Made by a program: the position numbers and the translations under genes
Assembly: GCA_037951165.1 (NCBI GenBank)
Contig: JBBDHG010000107.1
Span: forward strand, 786,001 to 850,000
Reading direction: 5' to 3'
Source of the DNA: Lophius americanus
Taxonomy: Eukaryota > Chordata > Actinopteri > Lophiiformes > Lophiidae
Length of the DNA: 64,000 nt
Notes under the pieces: generated by a model
The model's input: only the letters and a program-made list of their open reading frames with translations
Told to the model about the DNA's origin: nothing
Databases searched by the model: none
Part shown: in pieces, positions 10,795 to 23,784 of the stretch
How the letters are laid out: each line of letters starts with the position of its first letter
Position numbering within the stretch: the first letter of the stretch is position 1

Positions 10795-13110
10795 TTTTCT
10801 AGGTGATCTAAGCTGGTATGATCTAGAATAGTGTGACTCCAGATTAGCTCATCATGCTTCTGCTACACGTAACACACCACAGGTTCAAGAACTTCATCAT
10901 CATCATCCTTACGAGTATTCCTAATCCTTGTATTTAGGCCGCATCAGTGCGTTGTTCATTATATTCACAACCACAAGGTCATGATGAGGGGAAACGCTTC
11001 CCTGTTACCTAGAAACAATTTACCGACGTGCCGTCTTTCAGCTGTCAGCGTCGCCTCGTTCATATTAAGGTTCTGCCTGGAAAACTGGGACGATGACTGA
11101 TTTGATAATCTGGGGTATACGAATTTCAAAGCGGTAGTCGTCTCTGCAATTCAGGCAGGAACCGCCACCTCTCATCAGCTAACAATGAGAAAATGCTCCG
11201 TCTCTGCGGGAAAAAGTCATATTATTGGTTGCATTGTGGTAAATTTGCATCAGGGAACCTGGGAAATAGACAAATAGCCTCCTGCTATTTATTCTAATAA
11301 GTGATTACGGGGAGAGAAGGGTCCTTTCTCTTCAGATTTATTGGCCCAGAGAGGAAATAGCGATGTGTGTGACGGACCTAAAGAAAGACGTGAAGGCGTC
11401 AGTGAGTAACCACGTACAAAAGCTGGACAGTAAAAGTGGTTAAGGGGAGAAGAGTTAGCAGACACGGTCAGGCAGGTGGGAGTGTCTGACTCCAAATCCC
11501 TCTCACTTCTCTTTGATATCAGATATCCTCTGTGTGTGTGTGTGTGTGTGTGTGCATGTCTTCCTCCTTTTCATCTTGCTTCCTTTGACTGACTGTCAGA
11601 TTCAAGAGTCTCCACTCACCAACTTCAAACACTGAATTCAAAACCTTTGTCAGCTCAAGACATGTCTAACAAGATTGGAGCCACTGGGGATCTGATTTTG
11701 TCTCCCGTGAGAGAGAGCAACACAAATCTGGAATTGGTTTTCTATGAAAAACTTCGAAGCCTGGATTCACCTTTTGCAATTTCGCACTTCTGAGGATGAA
11801 GTTTCAGAGATGCCGCTCAACCAGAGATGAAAATTCACTCGTTAGTTGCTCACACCCAATGATGGTGGAACACAAAGTCAAGTTTCTTTGTCCATGGAAC
11901 ATTTGTGGAGCTTTGCATCAAAATAGAGTCACGTTCTACACAGAGATTCCGACCAGGTAAGCTTCGAACCAACAACCTGACAGCCACTCTTATCATCCAC
12001 TAGGGGAGAGTCTCATAGCAGAAGAGAGTGAGACAGTGGATTCGTGGATTTTGATTTAATTTGCACCATCCTCCATGTCATAAGGAGGTTCAGGACCTAT
12101 GATTTCAGTTTTTCACTTTGATTATGGTATGGATTTAGATCCTGGCCTCAGTGGGTTCATGACTTTGGTTTCCATTGACTGTTCTTTTCTCATTTTGTTC
12201 TAAATAAATCCTGCAATGTATATCAATAACGATTTCCCACTTGAATATTTCTTTTTTCATGATCCGATGTGTGAGTTCAGTTTCCCTTCATTTCTTTGAG
12301 CTCTCTATAATTAGTTAAAACAAAAAATCACCCCAAGCGCTCACTTTAATCATTCCTAATCCCCTCTCTAAATACTATCTAACAGTTGCAAATCTAAATG
12401 CAAATCTAACAATTATGGACTCGGCGCTGCCTCTCATTAGCTTAACCCCACAGTCACTTATCTCCACTTCTTAGATGGTGGCTGATCTTGTCTTCAGATC
12501 GGAGAGGAAGGAGTGAGGAGGGTTCCACTGCCCTCCTCACTTCTTCTTTGAGTTATCTAACTGCTGGTATCTGCTTTAAACGCTTTTGGTTATGACGCGT
12601 AAAACATCATTTGAAGGTCACACCCATTCCGCCACGCTGGTTCATCCCCCTCTTACACATCCACAGCCATTACACAGAAGGTAGGGGGATAGAAATGCGG
12701 ATTTGGATAAAGAGGGGTCATGTCTTTATTCAATATGGTGATTCTTTGATGAGTGAAACATCCATATCCTCTACGAATGCCCTTCCAGTATCACTGTATA
12801 TAAAATCTAACCTATATTTAAATGCAAAAGCCAGCAACTAAATTGAAACATGATGACTTATTTGCTGTGCTTAAGGTGCGACTGGTTCAGGTTTTTCCGT
12901 TTTTTATATGAAATAAATACATTTTTTGATATATATTATCATTAATTAGTTAAAATGGAAATCACCACTCCAAAAGTAATTAGTCCAACACTATTAAAAG
13001 AGAACCTGTAGGCTACGAAAACGTCACAGCACTGCTGGGATTTTGTTTATACCCACATATTCGGTGAATCTGCAAACAGCAGCCAGACCCTGATGACCTG
13101 GAGATTCACA
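10795..13110. other. Intergenic, no gene seen
   Basis: Holds a (TG)n run at 11531-11554. Otherwise non-repetitive, with no frame carrying a recognised domain. AT-rich from 12840 to 13010. Confidence 0.45.
11531..11554. repeat. (TG)n microsatellite
   Basis: Twelve uninterrupted TG units followed by TGCATG. Confidence 0.95.
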
Positions 13111-13319
13111 GATGGAGGGTGAAGGGACAGTTGCTGTTGACAGCGAAAGAAACACCGGAACACGGAGGTGCATAAAGGCTCGCTTTGGGAAAAGCCTGAT
13201 CCCAGTGGTCATTACCGCCTTGAACAGCAGGACTCGCTGAAGGGCCTTGACACTAATTGCTCTCTGCCGGCTGATGCTGGTGTGATCGGTCTTGTACGGT
13301 ACTCTGGAAGAAGTCTTAA

Positions 13320-13545
13320 ATCTAAGTTTATAGACATTCAATACTCAGCCATTATCTGCGTCGTGCTCTCCATTTACCTGCCTGTACCAGTGCCCAGCTG
13401 TTCCTGTGGGACCTCATTCTCTGCTGTAGAGACCTGGCTGAGATCAAGCGTGGGAACTGACAGGCTCTCAGGACTCGCACTGATGTGTGGGCACAGAAAT
13501 AGCGGAAATGCCGATTCAATCGATAGTTTGGTGTTTTTTTTTATC
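13320..13545 (+). pseudogene. hAT transposase C-terminal (dimerisation) fragment
   Basis: The frame 13168-13560 contains AIICVVLSIYLPVP, then SCSCGTSFSAVETWLRSS and DRLSGLALMCGHR. This is the hallmark end of hAT-family transposases (compare the general pattern C-E-R-S-F-S-x-L-x-x-x-K-T-x-L-R-S ... RLxxLALLxxHR). Only the end of the gene is present; upstream of about 13300 no transposase is readable and no terminal inverted repeats are visible. It is followed immediately by a GATG array. Confidence 0.8.
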
Positions 13546-13557
13546 ATTAATGTAATA

Positions 13558-13614
13558 TGATGGATGGATGGATGGATGGATGGATGGATGGATGGATGGA
13601 TGGATGGATGGATC
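13558..13614. repeat. (GATG)n tetranucleotide array
   Basis: About 13 perfect GATG units from 13559, the same sequence class (reverse complement) as the ATCC arrays elsewhere in the window. The array makes spurious Ser/Ile/His/Pro open frames. Confidence 0.95.
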
Positions 13615-13774
13615 ATGATTATGACAAGACCCAAACACAGCTGCAGAGACCCTGATGTCCCATTAGGATATTTTTTTGTGATCTTCTTTGCACGAGTTAT
13701 TATCTTGTGGGAGGAAGGTAATTATCATTAGGTATTGTGAAGCCAGGCCATTTCTTTGGAGACCGCTACTTTAA

Positions 13775-13895
13775 GCTGCGTGTCCTTTTTTCCTCGCTAT
13801 CAATTGTTGTCATAATTGTTGTCGTCAGACTTGTGCAGTGCCGTGGAAAAAAATTTTCCCTTGGGGACGATAAAGTCTAAAGTCTAAAAGTCTGT
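13775..13895 (+). mobile_element. LINE 3' end fragment
   Basis: Ends AATTTTCCCTTGGGGACGAT then AAAGTCTAAAGTCTAAAAGTC. Fish CR1/Rex-type LINEs end in 'ttccccttggggatcaataaag' followed by short tandem units, and this is a diverged copy with a TCTAAAG-type terminal repeat. No coding part is attached. Confidence 0.6.
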
Positions 13896-13899
13896 TGAT

Positions 13900-16555
13900 G
13901 ATGATGAAGAGCATTTATCAAGTTGAGATTTGGAGTCACCGTATTTAATATTTTGTGGTCGACAAAGTACAGGCGTGTTTCTTAAACCCTCGGACACATT
14001 TATGTGACTTTCTGAGGAGAAAATGAAACTGTTTAAGCTCGGTTCTTTCCATTCTAAGGCGGTTTTGTTCATCAAGACCTGCATAAAGATCAACAGTAAA
14101 TCAACTTGATCGCACAAAAAAAAAGACTTTTCCACAAGATAATGAAAAAATGTCTCATTATGGGACTTCTTGAGCAACAGAATCCTTTACGCAAAGAATC
14201 GATGAAGATAAAAGCCAACATTTCTCCGGTCCTGTCCATCAGTCCATTGTACTGCAGCATTCATTCAAACAGACGGGGCTTTCTGTTCTAGTTAGTGGTG
14301 GATGGAGGGAATCCGGGCAGGCGGGAACTCAGAGGGAGATGGAGGTGCTTCTGCTTCACAACAGTGCAGAGGCTCTCAAACGGCACAATTATTTTCAACA
14401 AATGAATTCATAGTTGACTGTATTTGGCTTATTAAAAAAAAAGTTCTTTGGTCTGCTGTTAGCCTGGGGGTCCGCCAGGCCTGTAGGAAGGTAGGGGAGA
14501 CTCTGGCATTGGTCCCAGAACAAAAATCCTACAGAGAGGCTTGACTCCTATCATTTTCTGGTGTTCCAAATGACTGTGGTCTGAGAAGTCAAGCAGAAGG
14601 CTGAATATCCTGATGTCTGCCAGAAAGTCTGTGAAAAACTTTTACTTCCAGCAACATATCTGAGGGCGGTGGGCTTTGATGCAGAGAGTGCAAAAAAACT
14701 AAGACACGAAATGGACTGCACTTAAGGAAAACTTTTTTAGGTTGCAATCTCACGTCACCTGTTGATGGGATGGTTTTGATGTAGGGAAACTAGCCCAGAG
14801 ATCCCCCCTCTGACTAATTAGACAGCCTTCAAAAATTCAGTCAGGAGGACTATCTTCATGCACACTCGGGCCACAGTTCTGCTCATTCCACTCCGAGAGT
14901 CATACCTTTCACATCACTGATTACCTGCTTTAGGGTCTGGGGCATCATTGATATCAGTTGTTCTCATTCAGACAGTCACATGTACAATCACTGTGTCACA
15001 CCGGCATCGTGAGCTTATCCTCAACCGCTTCTCTTGATTCTCTCCGATCATCTCATTCCTTTTATCATTCATCGGGCTCAACAGAGTCATCAGCCACCAC
15101 GACCTGTATCAAGACACCAAAGGGGGGATATTCAATGCTGCTGCTCAGAGCAGAGACACTTGAATCACAATCTCCCTGAAGAATAAAATAATTATCTCCA
15201 TCATCTGATGGAATAAATCATTCATCATTTCTTTATCCTGTCTTTCCTGATTGAAGTTATTTGAGTGAGTAAGCCGACCAATAAAAATTTGCATACACTG
15301 TGTTTGATATGATATTTTCATTCTAGTCATGATTAACACCCCAACCACCTAAAGCTGGTCTGCGGGAACACGATCAATATTAAACCAGGCTAATAAAAAC
15401 ATAGAGACTCTTTCTGTTGGTTCCTCGAGTGCCGGGAGAGAATCTCCTATGAAGTAGGGGCGAAAATAATTCCTCCAAACAATTCCTAATAATATACTAT
15501 AATTTATCATCATCAACAGTGGTCGCATGTTCCAGATTAAACTAAGTAACTTTAACCTATTCTACCAAGTGGTAATATAACATTATACCTCTTCTGAATG
15601 ACGTACCCACAATAAAGTTGAAATAGCTCTACAACATAAAACAATGTCGTTTCGATGTTAGTAATATTAATTCCTGTAACTATGTGTGAGTAAGCTGCGA
15701 TATAAAAAACAAAAACAAATATTTTTATCCGTCCCTGATCTTTTTTTTTTCAGACAAAAAATGTTACAACTTCATTATATTAGTGTAAAACCATGATGCA
15801 AAACAATCATTCAATAGAAAAGAACATGAAGGTCATGTTATTCTACACAGTTTTGTGGGATAGGACCAGAGGGACTCTCAATTTGACACAGTTAGATAGC
15901 CAACGGACCCACATCGAGCCAAAAATGAGACTCTGACCCCAGAGAGAGCCAACATTGATCACTGGGCAGAGCGATAAAAACACACAGTACAACCTACGGC
16001 TGTGAAATAAATCGATGTTCACATTGAAATCTTGCGTCGTTCACAGTAAATAAAAGAAACAAAAAAACAGGTGGAGACCTGTTCATGTTCCTGCTGAGAA
16101 GAACGAGCGTGTGAGAAGTTCACATTTAATATTCATTGGAGTAGGAGAGGGATTTGTTCGGCAGATGTTCAGAAACACCAGGAATACCTTTCAGCTGTTC
16201 GGAGAGATAAAACTAATCTGAAGCTGATGGCCTCTGCGTAGGGGTTGGTGAGAAGAGCTGCAGGATCGGAACATATGGTCATAAACAATCTGCCCGGAGC
16301 TGCAGCAAATGGTTTTGCTCAGCCTTGCTAGCAATGATTGAGTAATTAAGAAGATTAGTTATTTTATATACACGTATTGTATTTGTGCTGAATTATTAAA
16401 GCTTAATCTAGAAATAATTAAAAAACACAGCCAGAGAGAAAGAAATATCTCATCATGTAGACCTCTCAGGGCTCTATCTTCTCATAACATCACAGTAATA
16501 TCAGCTTCTCTGCACCTGCTTTCTGAAAAAAATGGTCCGTAATCAATGTCCTAGA
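13900..16555. other. Intergenic, no gene seen
   Basis: No domain-bearing frame. 15370-15800 is AT-rich. 16000-16430 is repeat-poor and includes GATTGAGTAATTAAG- and TAATATTCATTGG-like strings of the kind seen in vertebrate regulatory DNA. Confidence 0.4.
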
Positions 16556-16559
16556 GAGA

Positions 16560-16935
16560 TCATACATCTATAAATAGATTTATCCATTCAACCATCCATG
16601 TATCCATCCATCAGTCCATCCATACATCCAAACATCAGCAGGCTAATCAGGGTATTCTTGATGTCACTGTCCGTAGAAACGCCCTCCAGCCCATACTGGG
16701 GAATTCCAAGAAATTAAATTTCCAGATCGTCTATGTCCTCCCTGTTGGACATGACCAAAAAAGCTCCAAAGGGAGGCGTCCTCGAGGCATCCTGATCCAA
16801 TGTCCAAACTGCCTCAATGTACTTCTTGTAACATGAAGCAGCAGCAAATCCACCTCAAGCTTTCTCCGGATGTCTACCTCCTGACCCGACCTCTACAGCA
16901 GAGCCCAGACCCAGACCCCCTCTGAAGGTGCCTCA
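16560..16935 (-). mobile_element. RTE/Rex3-like LINE, 3' end
   Basis: Minus strand. The degraded frame reads RQFGHWIRMPRGRLPLELF, the conserved C-terminal segment of this LINE type, and the element ends in a TGGATGG-type simple tail (16570-16635 on the plus strand, as ATCC units). The same segment, in plus orientation, is at 42490-43085 (RWFGHFIRMPLGHLPLEVF), so both belong to one family. Confidence 0.8.
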
Positions 16936-16939
16936 TTTC

Positions 16940-17480
16940 AGGAACATGTATCTTTATCTCACTGAATTATCCGGAACCGTGCCAAATATATCGTTTTTGT
17001 GGAAACAGAACACAAAGTGTGAATCGATCACAGTAGCAGAGAGATGTATTCAGGTCCATTTGAATGGACTCATTCCATCCGCTCCGCTCGCGTTTCTAGC
17101 TTTGGTTCTGTAAAAGGAAGATTGATATAAAAAGGAACTGTGAATGGGGTTCAAATCCCAAAAGAGTCCCACACAGAAACACAAAGTGCTTGTAGTCCCT
17201 AGTGCTGCTTAACAGCAGGAAGGTACAGAAACATGACTTTCCTTTTACAAGGTTTCCTGTGAGGCTGGTCCTGTTGGTCCCGCTGGTGCTTCCTGTTTAT
17301 TCGGAGGGGAAGGTCTAGATGACTCACTTGAGTTGTCCACATCTGGGTATTTCTCTTTGATCAGACTATTATCATATGGTTTGGGCTCAGACTAGTGTGG
17401 GGACCCTATTGAAATCAAGGAATTATTATTTACCACCAACAGAATCGACATTTCCGGGGGCCTGAACTTAAAAATGTGGA
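16940..17480. other. Intergenic, no gene seen
   Basis: No domain or repeat recognised. Confidence 0.4.
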
Positions 17481-17483
17481 TTA

Positions 17484-17722
17484 GTACTAGTCTGTTGACC
17501 CCACTCAAATGAACTACTACTAGTCTGTTGACCCCACTCAAATACACTTCTACTAGTCTGTTGACCCCACTCAAATGAACTTCTACTAGTCTGTTGACCC
17601 CACTCAAATGAACTTCTACTAGTCTGTTGACCCCACTCAAATGTACTCCTACGAGTCTGTTGACCCCACTCAAATGTACTCCTACGAGTCTGTTGACCCC
17701 ACTCAAATGAACTACTATTAGA
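17484..17722. repeat. 33-bp minisatellite, seven units
   Basis: The core TCTGTTGACCCCACTCAAAT recurs at 17491, 17524, 17557, 17590, 17623, 17656 and 17689, an exact 33-bp period with only a few substitutions between units (for example ACTAGT versus ACGAGT before the core). Because 33 is a multiple of 3, all frames without a stop in one unit stay open. This produces two minus-strand frames with 11-residue repeats (VHLSGVNRLVG-like and SSFEWGQQTSR-like). I read it as non-coding. Confidence 0.97.
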
Positions 17723-17724
17723 TA

Positions 17725-19075
17725 TAACTTGTAAGGCGTTGCCACGGTGACGTGGCAAATCTTAATGTTTTTCAAAGAAACACAATATTCTTGTTTTGTC
17801 ACTTTTCTTTGTCAAATATGTCCCAAACTCCACATTTTGGATAAGAGTCACACCATGAGGAAATTCATTTGACAATGTTCATTTACAGTGATAGCGCCAC
17901 CTGCTGGCCACAGGACGAAAGCCTCAGTATGATCTGATTAATATTAAAACTGTACAGTCTTTTTATGCAGTGCGTAAATATAAAAGGTCAGACTCGTGTT
18001 TACATGCAGATGTTGGGTTGGCCGGTCATGGACGCCCAGAGTTCCCTCCGATCAACGCGTACCACGGCTTTAAGTATTATCATTATGGTTTTATATTTTA
18101 TATTAGTATAAAAAAAAACAAATTAAAGTATTGAAGAGAGTGAAAAAGTGACACAGAACATCAATTAATATAAATATTTAACTACAGAGTTCAGAATGTG
18201 AGTCAAAGTCTTTCACACAACATACATATGAGTCCATCATTCTTCTAATTAACAGGAAAACAGTTAAAGAACCCACGAGGGGATGAAATAGACAACTGTA
18301 GAGCTTTAAAAGACAAAACCTGTGTTGAATCGTTCTCATTCAGCAGCACCCCTCATTCCTTTTTCCAATATTTGCCCTTTTTTTCTTCTGTTTGTCAGCT
18401 GTGCAGGAATCAGAGAGGATTTCTATGTACAAACAAAGAAGCAGTGATTGTTTTCCGCACCCCCCCGCTTTCCTCTGGTCCATTCCTTTATTCTCAATCA
18501 CTTCCCCACCTCTTTCATTTGTTTCCACCAGAGATGCTCACGGACGGAGGGACCGGTTCTTTGTGAGGCGGGCTGACTGCTGGGAGTCGATACTCTCATT
18601 GTGGAGCTTCGGCTCTTTTCTACTATCTTATTTGTATGCTGTCAAAGCCGCTTGCTTTGTCCTTCTGCAGGCTCTGGTGACATTTCCATGTCCATCAAGA
18701 AAATAAACAGCCAATAATGTCTACTTCAACAATGCAGTGTCTGGGTTTTTTTGTTACCGCAGAACAATAACTAACTACCGGTCTAGATCTTATCGCTGCC
18801 GAAAGTTTACCCACTGATAAAACGGTCTCGGTTGGATTCTCATTTACATATTTGGGACGTTAGTCACATCATACTGAGATCAAAGGCTTTGATATGTCAC
18901 TACAATTGCTGTTAAAATCAGCTCCGAAAAATGTTTTTCAACATCTTGAGTTAGAATCCCAGCGGCTGCATGATGATGTCATCAGGTGACTGGACAAACG
19001 AGACATTCGAGGTCTCTGTTTCTGAGCGTGAACAAGAACGAGCAGAACTTATTGGTTATTTCTGCTGCAACGAGA
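17725..19075. other. Intergenic, no gene seen
   Basis: Includes AGCGCCACCTGCTGGCCA (17893-17911), a phrase frequent in fish interspersed repeats. Otherwise nothing assigned. Confidence 0.4.
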
Positions 19076-19077
19076 TA

Positions 19078-19492
19078 ATTCCATCCATCCATCGGTCCAT
19101 CCATCATTCCATTCATCCAATCATCCTGGTCAAACGCCCATCCATCCATCTTTCCATCATTACATTCATCCAACCATCTTGGTTCAACGTCCATCCATTA
19201 CATTTATAAATCCATCCATCCATTCATCCAATAATCCATCATTGATAATTGCATCCATCCATCTATCCATCCATCCATCCATCCATCCATCCATCCATGC
19301 ATTCATCCATCAATCCAACCAACCATCCATCCACACATCCCTCCATGTATCCAACAGTCCATCATTGATAAATGCATCCATCCATCCATCCATCCATTCA
19401 TCCATCAATCCAACCAACCATCCATCCGCACATCCCTCCACCTATCCAACAGTCCATCATTGATAAATGCATCCATCCATCCATCCATCCAG
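19078..19492. repeat. (ATCC)n array with interspersed variants
   Basis: About 410 bases dominated by ATCC units, with recurring longer blocks such as CCAACAGTCCATCATTGATA and AATGCATCCATCC. A block of roughly 120 bases (CATCCATCAATCCAACCAACC to TGATAAATGCATCC) is duplicated at about 19305-19378 and 19400-19470. It yields false open frames rich in His, Pro, Ser and Ile. Confidence 0.93.
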
Positions 19493-19494
19493 GA

Positions 19495-20435
19495 AGAGAT
19501 CTATCTTCTCTGTCGTATTTTGTCGTATTCAGCATTCACCAAGTAAACATTTACACATTTTAATTTAACATATTTTTCCTATAAAAGTAAACATGACCAA
19601 GTTTATAAATATTGCTGTAGATGTGAGTAAAAACAGTGACTCTCAAAAGTTGGTCACCACTTTTTTTGCAAATTGTTGCTGTTAAAGTTCAGCAGGTGCA
19701 ACTTTAAATTCAGCGCCGCGTTCTCCTCATCCAGTAAGATCCCGACCAGGATCAGAGACTAGGGGAAAACCCGCGTTACGCCACTTAATATAACTAATTA
19801 AACATTTTGCCTATTTCCAAGGCAAAGCCATAAAATGCTGATCGGTGACTCACAGGCGACTGTTTGACATCGCTTATTGCGGGGCGGTCGTTTCCTGAGA
19901 CAGCAGCTGTTTGAGTTCTAACAGCCACAGGGAATTGAATCTCCAGCCGGCTGGGTGCTCTCCTCCAATAATTCAAACCTTTGTATTGGTGGGCGGGACA
20001 CGCTACGTCTGAGCCAATTTCATACCAGAGAACGCCATGACTCGTCGCGGCTTCTCCCGCCACTGCTCTGCTACATGTCTCCAGGGCTGCCGACCTGTCA
20101 GAGGTAATCAGCAGGTCGGGACACGCCTGGGCTCAGGAGGAAGCCGTCCTCGCACATGTCTGTTTTTCTGTCTGACAGATTATGGGGAATGTGCCAGCCC
20201 GGAAACCATCACATCCTAAAGCTAGACCCCACTCATCGGTATCAAATCCACAGTCTTGAAAGAAATCTAAGGAACTGTGTCCGATCTTTAAATAAAGTAA
20301 AAACATAAAGCAAAAGGGTTGAACTCAAAACAAAAATGAGTTTAAATGATCGTTTCATTTCATTAATAAGGGAGAAAAGATCATCTAAAATATAATTCTG
20401 CAATGTGAAACAGTTATCAGCGCCCTGCACTTAAA
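19495..20435. other. Intergenic, no gene seen
   Basis: 19840-20220 is GC-richer and repeat-poor, but no frame has a recognised domain. Confidence 0.4.
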
Positions 20436-20439
20436 ATCT

Positions 20440-21250
20440 GGGTGCACTGACATCATTTTGACCTACTCCTCTCTGCAGAACCTCTTTAGTGCAGCCACAT
20501 CGGAGGGTTTGTGAGCATGAACTGATCATCTCAGGTCCGTCTACAGCATCTCAATTGAATTCAGGTTGAGACTTTGCTGCGCGTCCATTCAGAGGTGGAC
20601 CCACTCTTCTTTTTGGGATCATTGTCTCGCTGCATGAGCTCCAACTCGCAGATTGATGAACTGATATTCTCCTTGAAAATGTTCTGCTAGAAAGCAGAAT
20701 ATTGTTTCTCTCATTTATGGCGGGTCGTCCTGGTCCTGAAGCATCAATTCATCTCCACAACATTCTTCTAGTGGAATAATGTGTTGGTTTCACGCCTGAT
20801 TTAAAAGGACTCCTTTATTCAAACAGTCCAGCTTTCCACTCATCAGCCCAGAAAAAGTTCTTCCAGAAACTCTGAGCATCATCAAGGTGTGTCGCGGATT
20901 CAGACCAACCTTCATGTTCTTCTGCTTCAGCAAGGGTTTTTTTTCTTGCCACTCTCCCATGTTACCATTATAGTTTAGTGTCTTTAGAACAGTGGAGCCG
21001 TGAACTCTGACCTTTACTGAGGCGAGAGAGGTCTTCTGTTCCTTAGTTCTTTTCTTTGGATCTTCTGTGACTTCCAGAATGGTCCTTCGACGTGTGGAAG
21101 TTTGGAAGGTGGTCCACTTCTGTGAAGGTGTCTATTGTTCCAAGTCTTCCCATTTGTAGATAATAACGCTGTGGATCGGTGGAGTCCGAGAACCTTAGAA
21201 ATTGTTTTGGAACACCTCCCAGCCAAATGGATTTCAATCACCTTCTGGAA
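20440..21250 (-). pseudogene. Tc1-like transposase, near full length, broken
   Basis: Minus strand. At 21240-21120 the N-terminal DNA-binding helix-turn-helix is readable: IEIHLAGRCSKTISKVLGL followed by a degraded RSGPPSKL box. Going down the strand come remnants of the region before the first catalytic Asp (HLDDAQSFWK, FFWADEWKAGLFE), then GDELMLQDQD and INERNN, then SLNLNSIEML matching the LNPIEMLW catalytic box, and HKPSDVAALKRFC. At least three frameshifts or stops occur. This is a textbook dead Tc1 copy; terminal repeats were not located. Confidence 0.88.
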
Positions 21251-21254
21251 TTTA

Positions 21255-23615
21255 TTTTGATTTTGGCATGGTGTGCTAGTGGTGAGACCCTAACCTTAAT
21301 AGCCAACCTCCTGCTTCTGAAGATGGTCTACTGAAACGATGATGTGATTGATCAGGGCTAGTAGTGATCAGGTTCTGCAGGAGTGCATCAAGTCCAGCTG
21401 GAACCAGTGAGTGCAGTTGGATAGTTTTTAGGTCTCAGTTCTAAAAAGATTCTGAAGGGGCGGAGACTATTTCACACGGACCAAGTTTTTGTTAGAGAAC
21501 CTTTTAAGTTAAGTTGATAAAATGTAATTTAAAATGTTTTTGTGTGTCTATTCTGGTTGTTTTTCGTCGTAGGAACCCTTTCACATCACAGTACCGTTGG
21601 AGTGCGTGCCGAGATCTTCTCTATAACAGGGTTTCGCCCACAGTGAAAAGATTCTGTTTCACACGTCAGGAATTTAAAAATGCATATTTGGAGCTCTGGT
21701 CTTCAGGGATTCTGGTTCTTACTGGTCACTGCATTGCAGCACTTCGCTCTGGTGTGCAGTGGCACCGACTAAAAAGGAGAAATGTTTCCGAGTGATCATC
21801 TGAAAGATGCAATCTAAACGCCTATGAGCTACTTTAAGGCACCTCGGACAGAAAGACAGATTAGTCACCGCCGCCGCCAAACCCCCATAGTCTAACATGC
21901 GGCGGGAAAACAGGCAGGTATCTCTCCCTGGCTTTGCTCGGCCTTTTTTTGTTTTCACCAGCATCACCCACTTTATCATTACACCTACAACTTTGAAGCA
22001 GCTGTCAAACTCTGTGTTGCATGGCGACGGCGGTGATGTAACATCGCTCGTGGCCTTGGATTTGTCACTCCTTCTGCCGCCGCCAACACTCATGTCTGGC
22101 TTGTGCTTTTAGAGATAAAAGCATTTCTCCTGATTTCCGTCGAAATTTAAAGCAGCCGCTGACATCTCCTCATAAAATGTGCATTAAATCGATGCGGGGT
22201 TACGCTTCGTCACGGAGCGTTGTTTATGGTGCATTCTGGGTCAGATCGGGGTCAGCTCTCGCTCTCATCATGTTCCACTTTCTAGTGAGAGTGGGGACGC
22301 TGCTCGCAGTGGATCATCCAATCCTCGTATTCTGAGGGTCGATGGCTAATCATCGATCGTGTAGACTGATTATTCTGACTACCTCCACCCCCCTCCATTT
22401 CTTCCCCTCTTGTCCTGTCTCTCCCGGCCCATTTGCAAGCTGCCCATGAATTTTTGATGTCTCTGCCCCCCAGCCGTGCCGTGCCGTGTCTACAGAACAT
22501 CGCTGCAGCGTACAAATAAAAACTCAGCGTTCTGTTCTTTCTGTCTGCTAAACTTTCACTGCTGCTATTGTTCAATTACTCTCAGGCGCCATTAAAGCTT
22601 TATATTTTTCCAAACGCAATCTGCTTCCTGCATATCCGGATTTTTTGTTCGCTAAAACTGCACACTCAATCATCCCGTTTGCTGCGGAGCGCCGACGCCT
22701 CAGAGATCCGCGGGGGAAGTCGTTCGCTGCCCCGGAGTCATTTTACTCTAATTAAGATTCAAGTGCAGGCAAAAGTTGTAATATTAAACTAGTGTTGCAT
22801 CAAGGAAGCCGGGCCTTTTAACACCTGCCGGCACAGTGTCGGAGTCATCCTCGTCTTCCTGCCGGCTTGTTTCGAATAGAGATTAATAAATGAGTTAGTG
22901 GTTGAATAATAAATCAACACTCAGGCTGTAAGACGAGCCCTTTAATGTCGGTATGACAGCACAGTGGAAAACAGGATTCAAACTGTATGCACACATCCAT
23001 GATTGATTGTCTGTCTGTTTCCTCCAGTATTCAGCTATTTCTCTATTTAGTCTCAGTCCTGAGTCAAACGTCTGCATTAGTTTTCCTCATAATCAGTCAG
23101 TGAGCATTTTAGTTTCAGTCATTTCGGCTATTTTTTTTAACATTTCAGTCAATCTAGTCGAGCCAAAACCAACATTTTATTCTTATTTCACTCCTTCTGG
23201 GTTTAGTGCGGCCACCTCCGACCGGACCACCGGGGAATGCTGGGTAATTAACTCTTTAATGTCTTTAATGTCTTTAATTAACTCTTTAAACAGAAAAAGG
23301 AAATATTGTTTCTTAGACACTCTTAATTTACCATAAAATCACAAGTTGTTTGGTGCAGCATGTTTTGGAACAGAAAAAAAATCTTAAATTATTTCATGAT
23401 GAAATCTTGTTTTTCAAGGAAAACAGTCAATTTTAATTGGATTAGCTCAACCTTCTGGTAAAATGTGTTTTTAGAAAACTATTTGACCATCATTAGTCTT
23501 TAATGTTCTAACAAATTACATATTTTAGTTTATTATTTCTTCATATGTTATAATGTGTCAAAAAAAAATCCTACTTATTGAATAGGACTTTCTCAACAAC
23601 CATAGTTAATGTCTC
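21255..23615. other. Repeat-poor stretch, no gene seen; candidate regulatory DNA
   Basis: 21840-22900 is notably free of recognised repeats, relatively CpG-rich and broken by AT-rich homeobox-like cores (CATTAAATCGATG, TCTAATTAAGATTC). No exon was found. The rest is ordinary. Confidence 0.4.
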
Positions 23616-23619
23616 CATC

Positions 23620-23780
23620 TTGGTGACCTTTTTGACCTGTGGTGTCGCCCCGGGCTCCAGCATTGGCCCCTTACCCTTTAGCACATACTTACTGCCAATG
23701 GGACAAAGTATAAACAGGTTCGTTCACATTGTTCGGATAAAAAAGTGACTCACAATGTGCTGAACCTAACAGTTGAGCAG
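23620..23780 (+). mobile_element. L2/Maui-like LINE reverse-transcriptase fragment
   Basis: Plus-strand frame VTFLTCGVAPGSSIGPLPF then STYLLPMGQ is the RT motif GVPQGSxLGPLLFxxYMLPLG, diverged. A related fragment in opposite orientation is at 25610-25835. Confidence 0.8.
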
Positions 23781-23784
23781 GGCA

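Noticed and set aside
17392..17802. A repeat protein with 11-residue units
   Set aside because: Produced by the 33-bp minisatellite in two different frames at once. No splice sites, start context or flanking coding sequence.
19078..19563. His/Pro/Ser-rich repeat proteins or a CRISPR-like array
   Set aside because: The sequence is an ATCC simple repeat. It has no constant repeat and unique spacer pattern.
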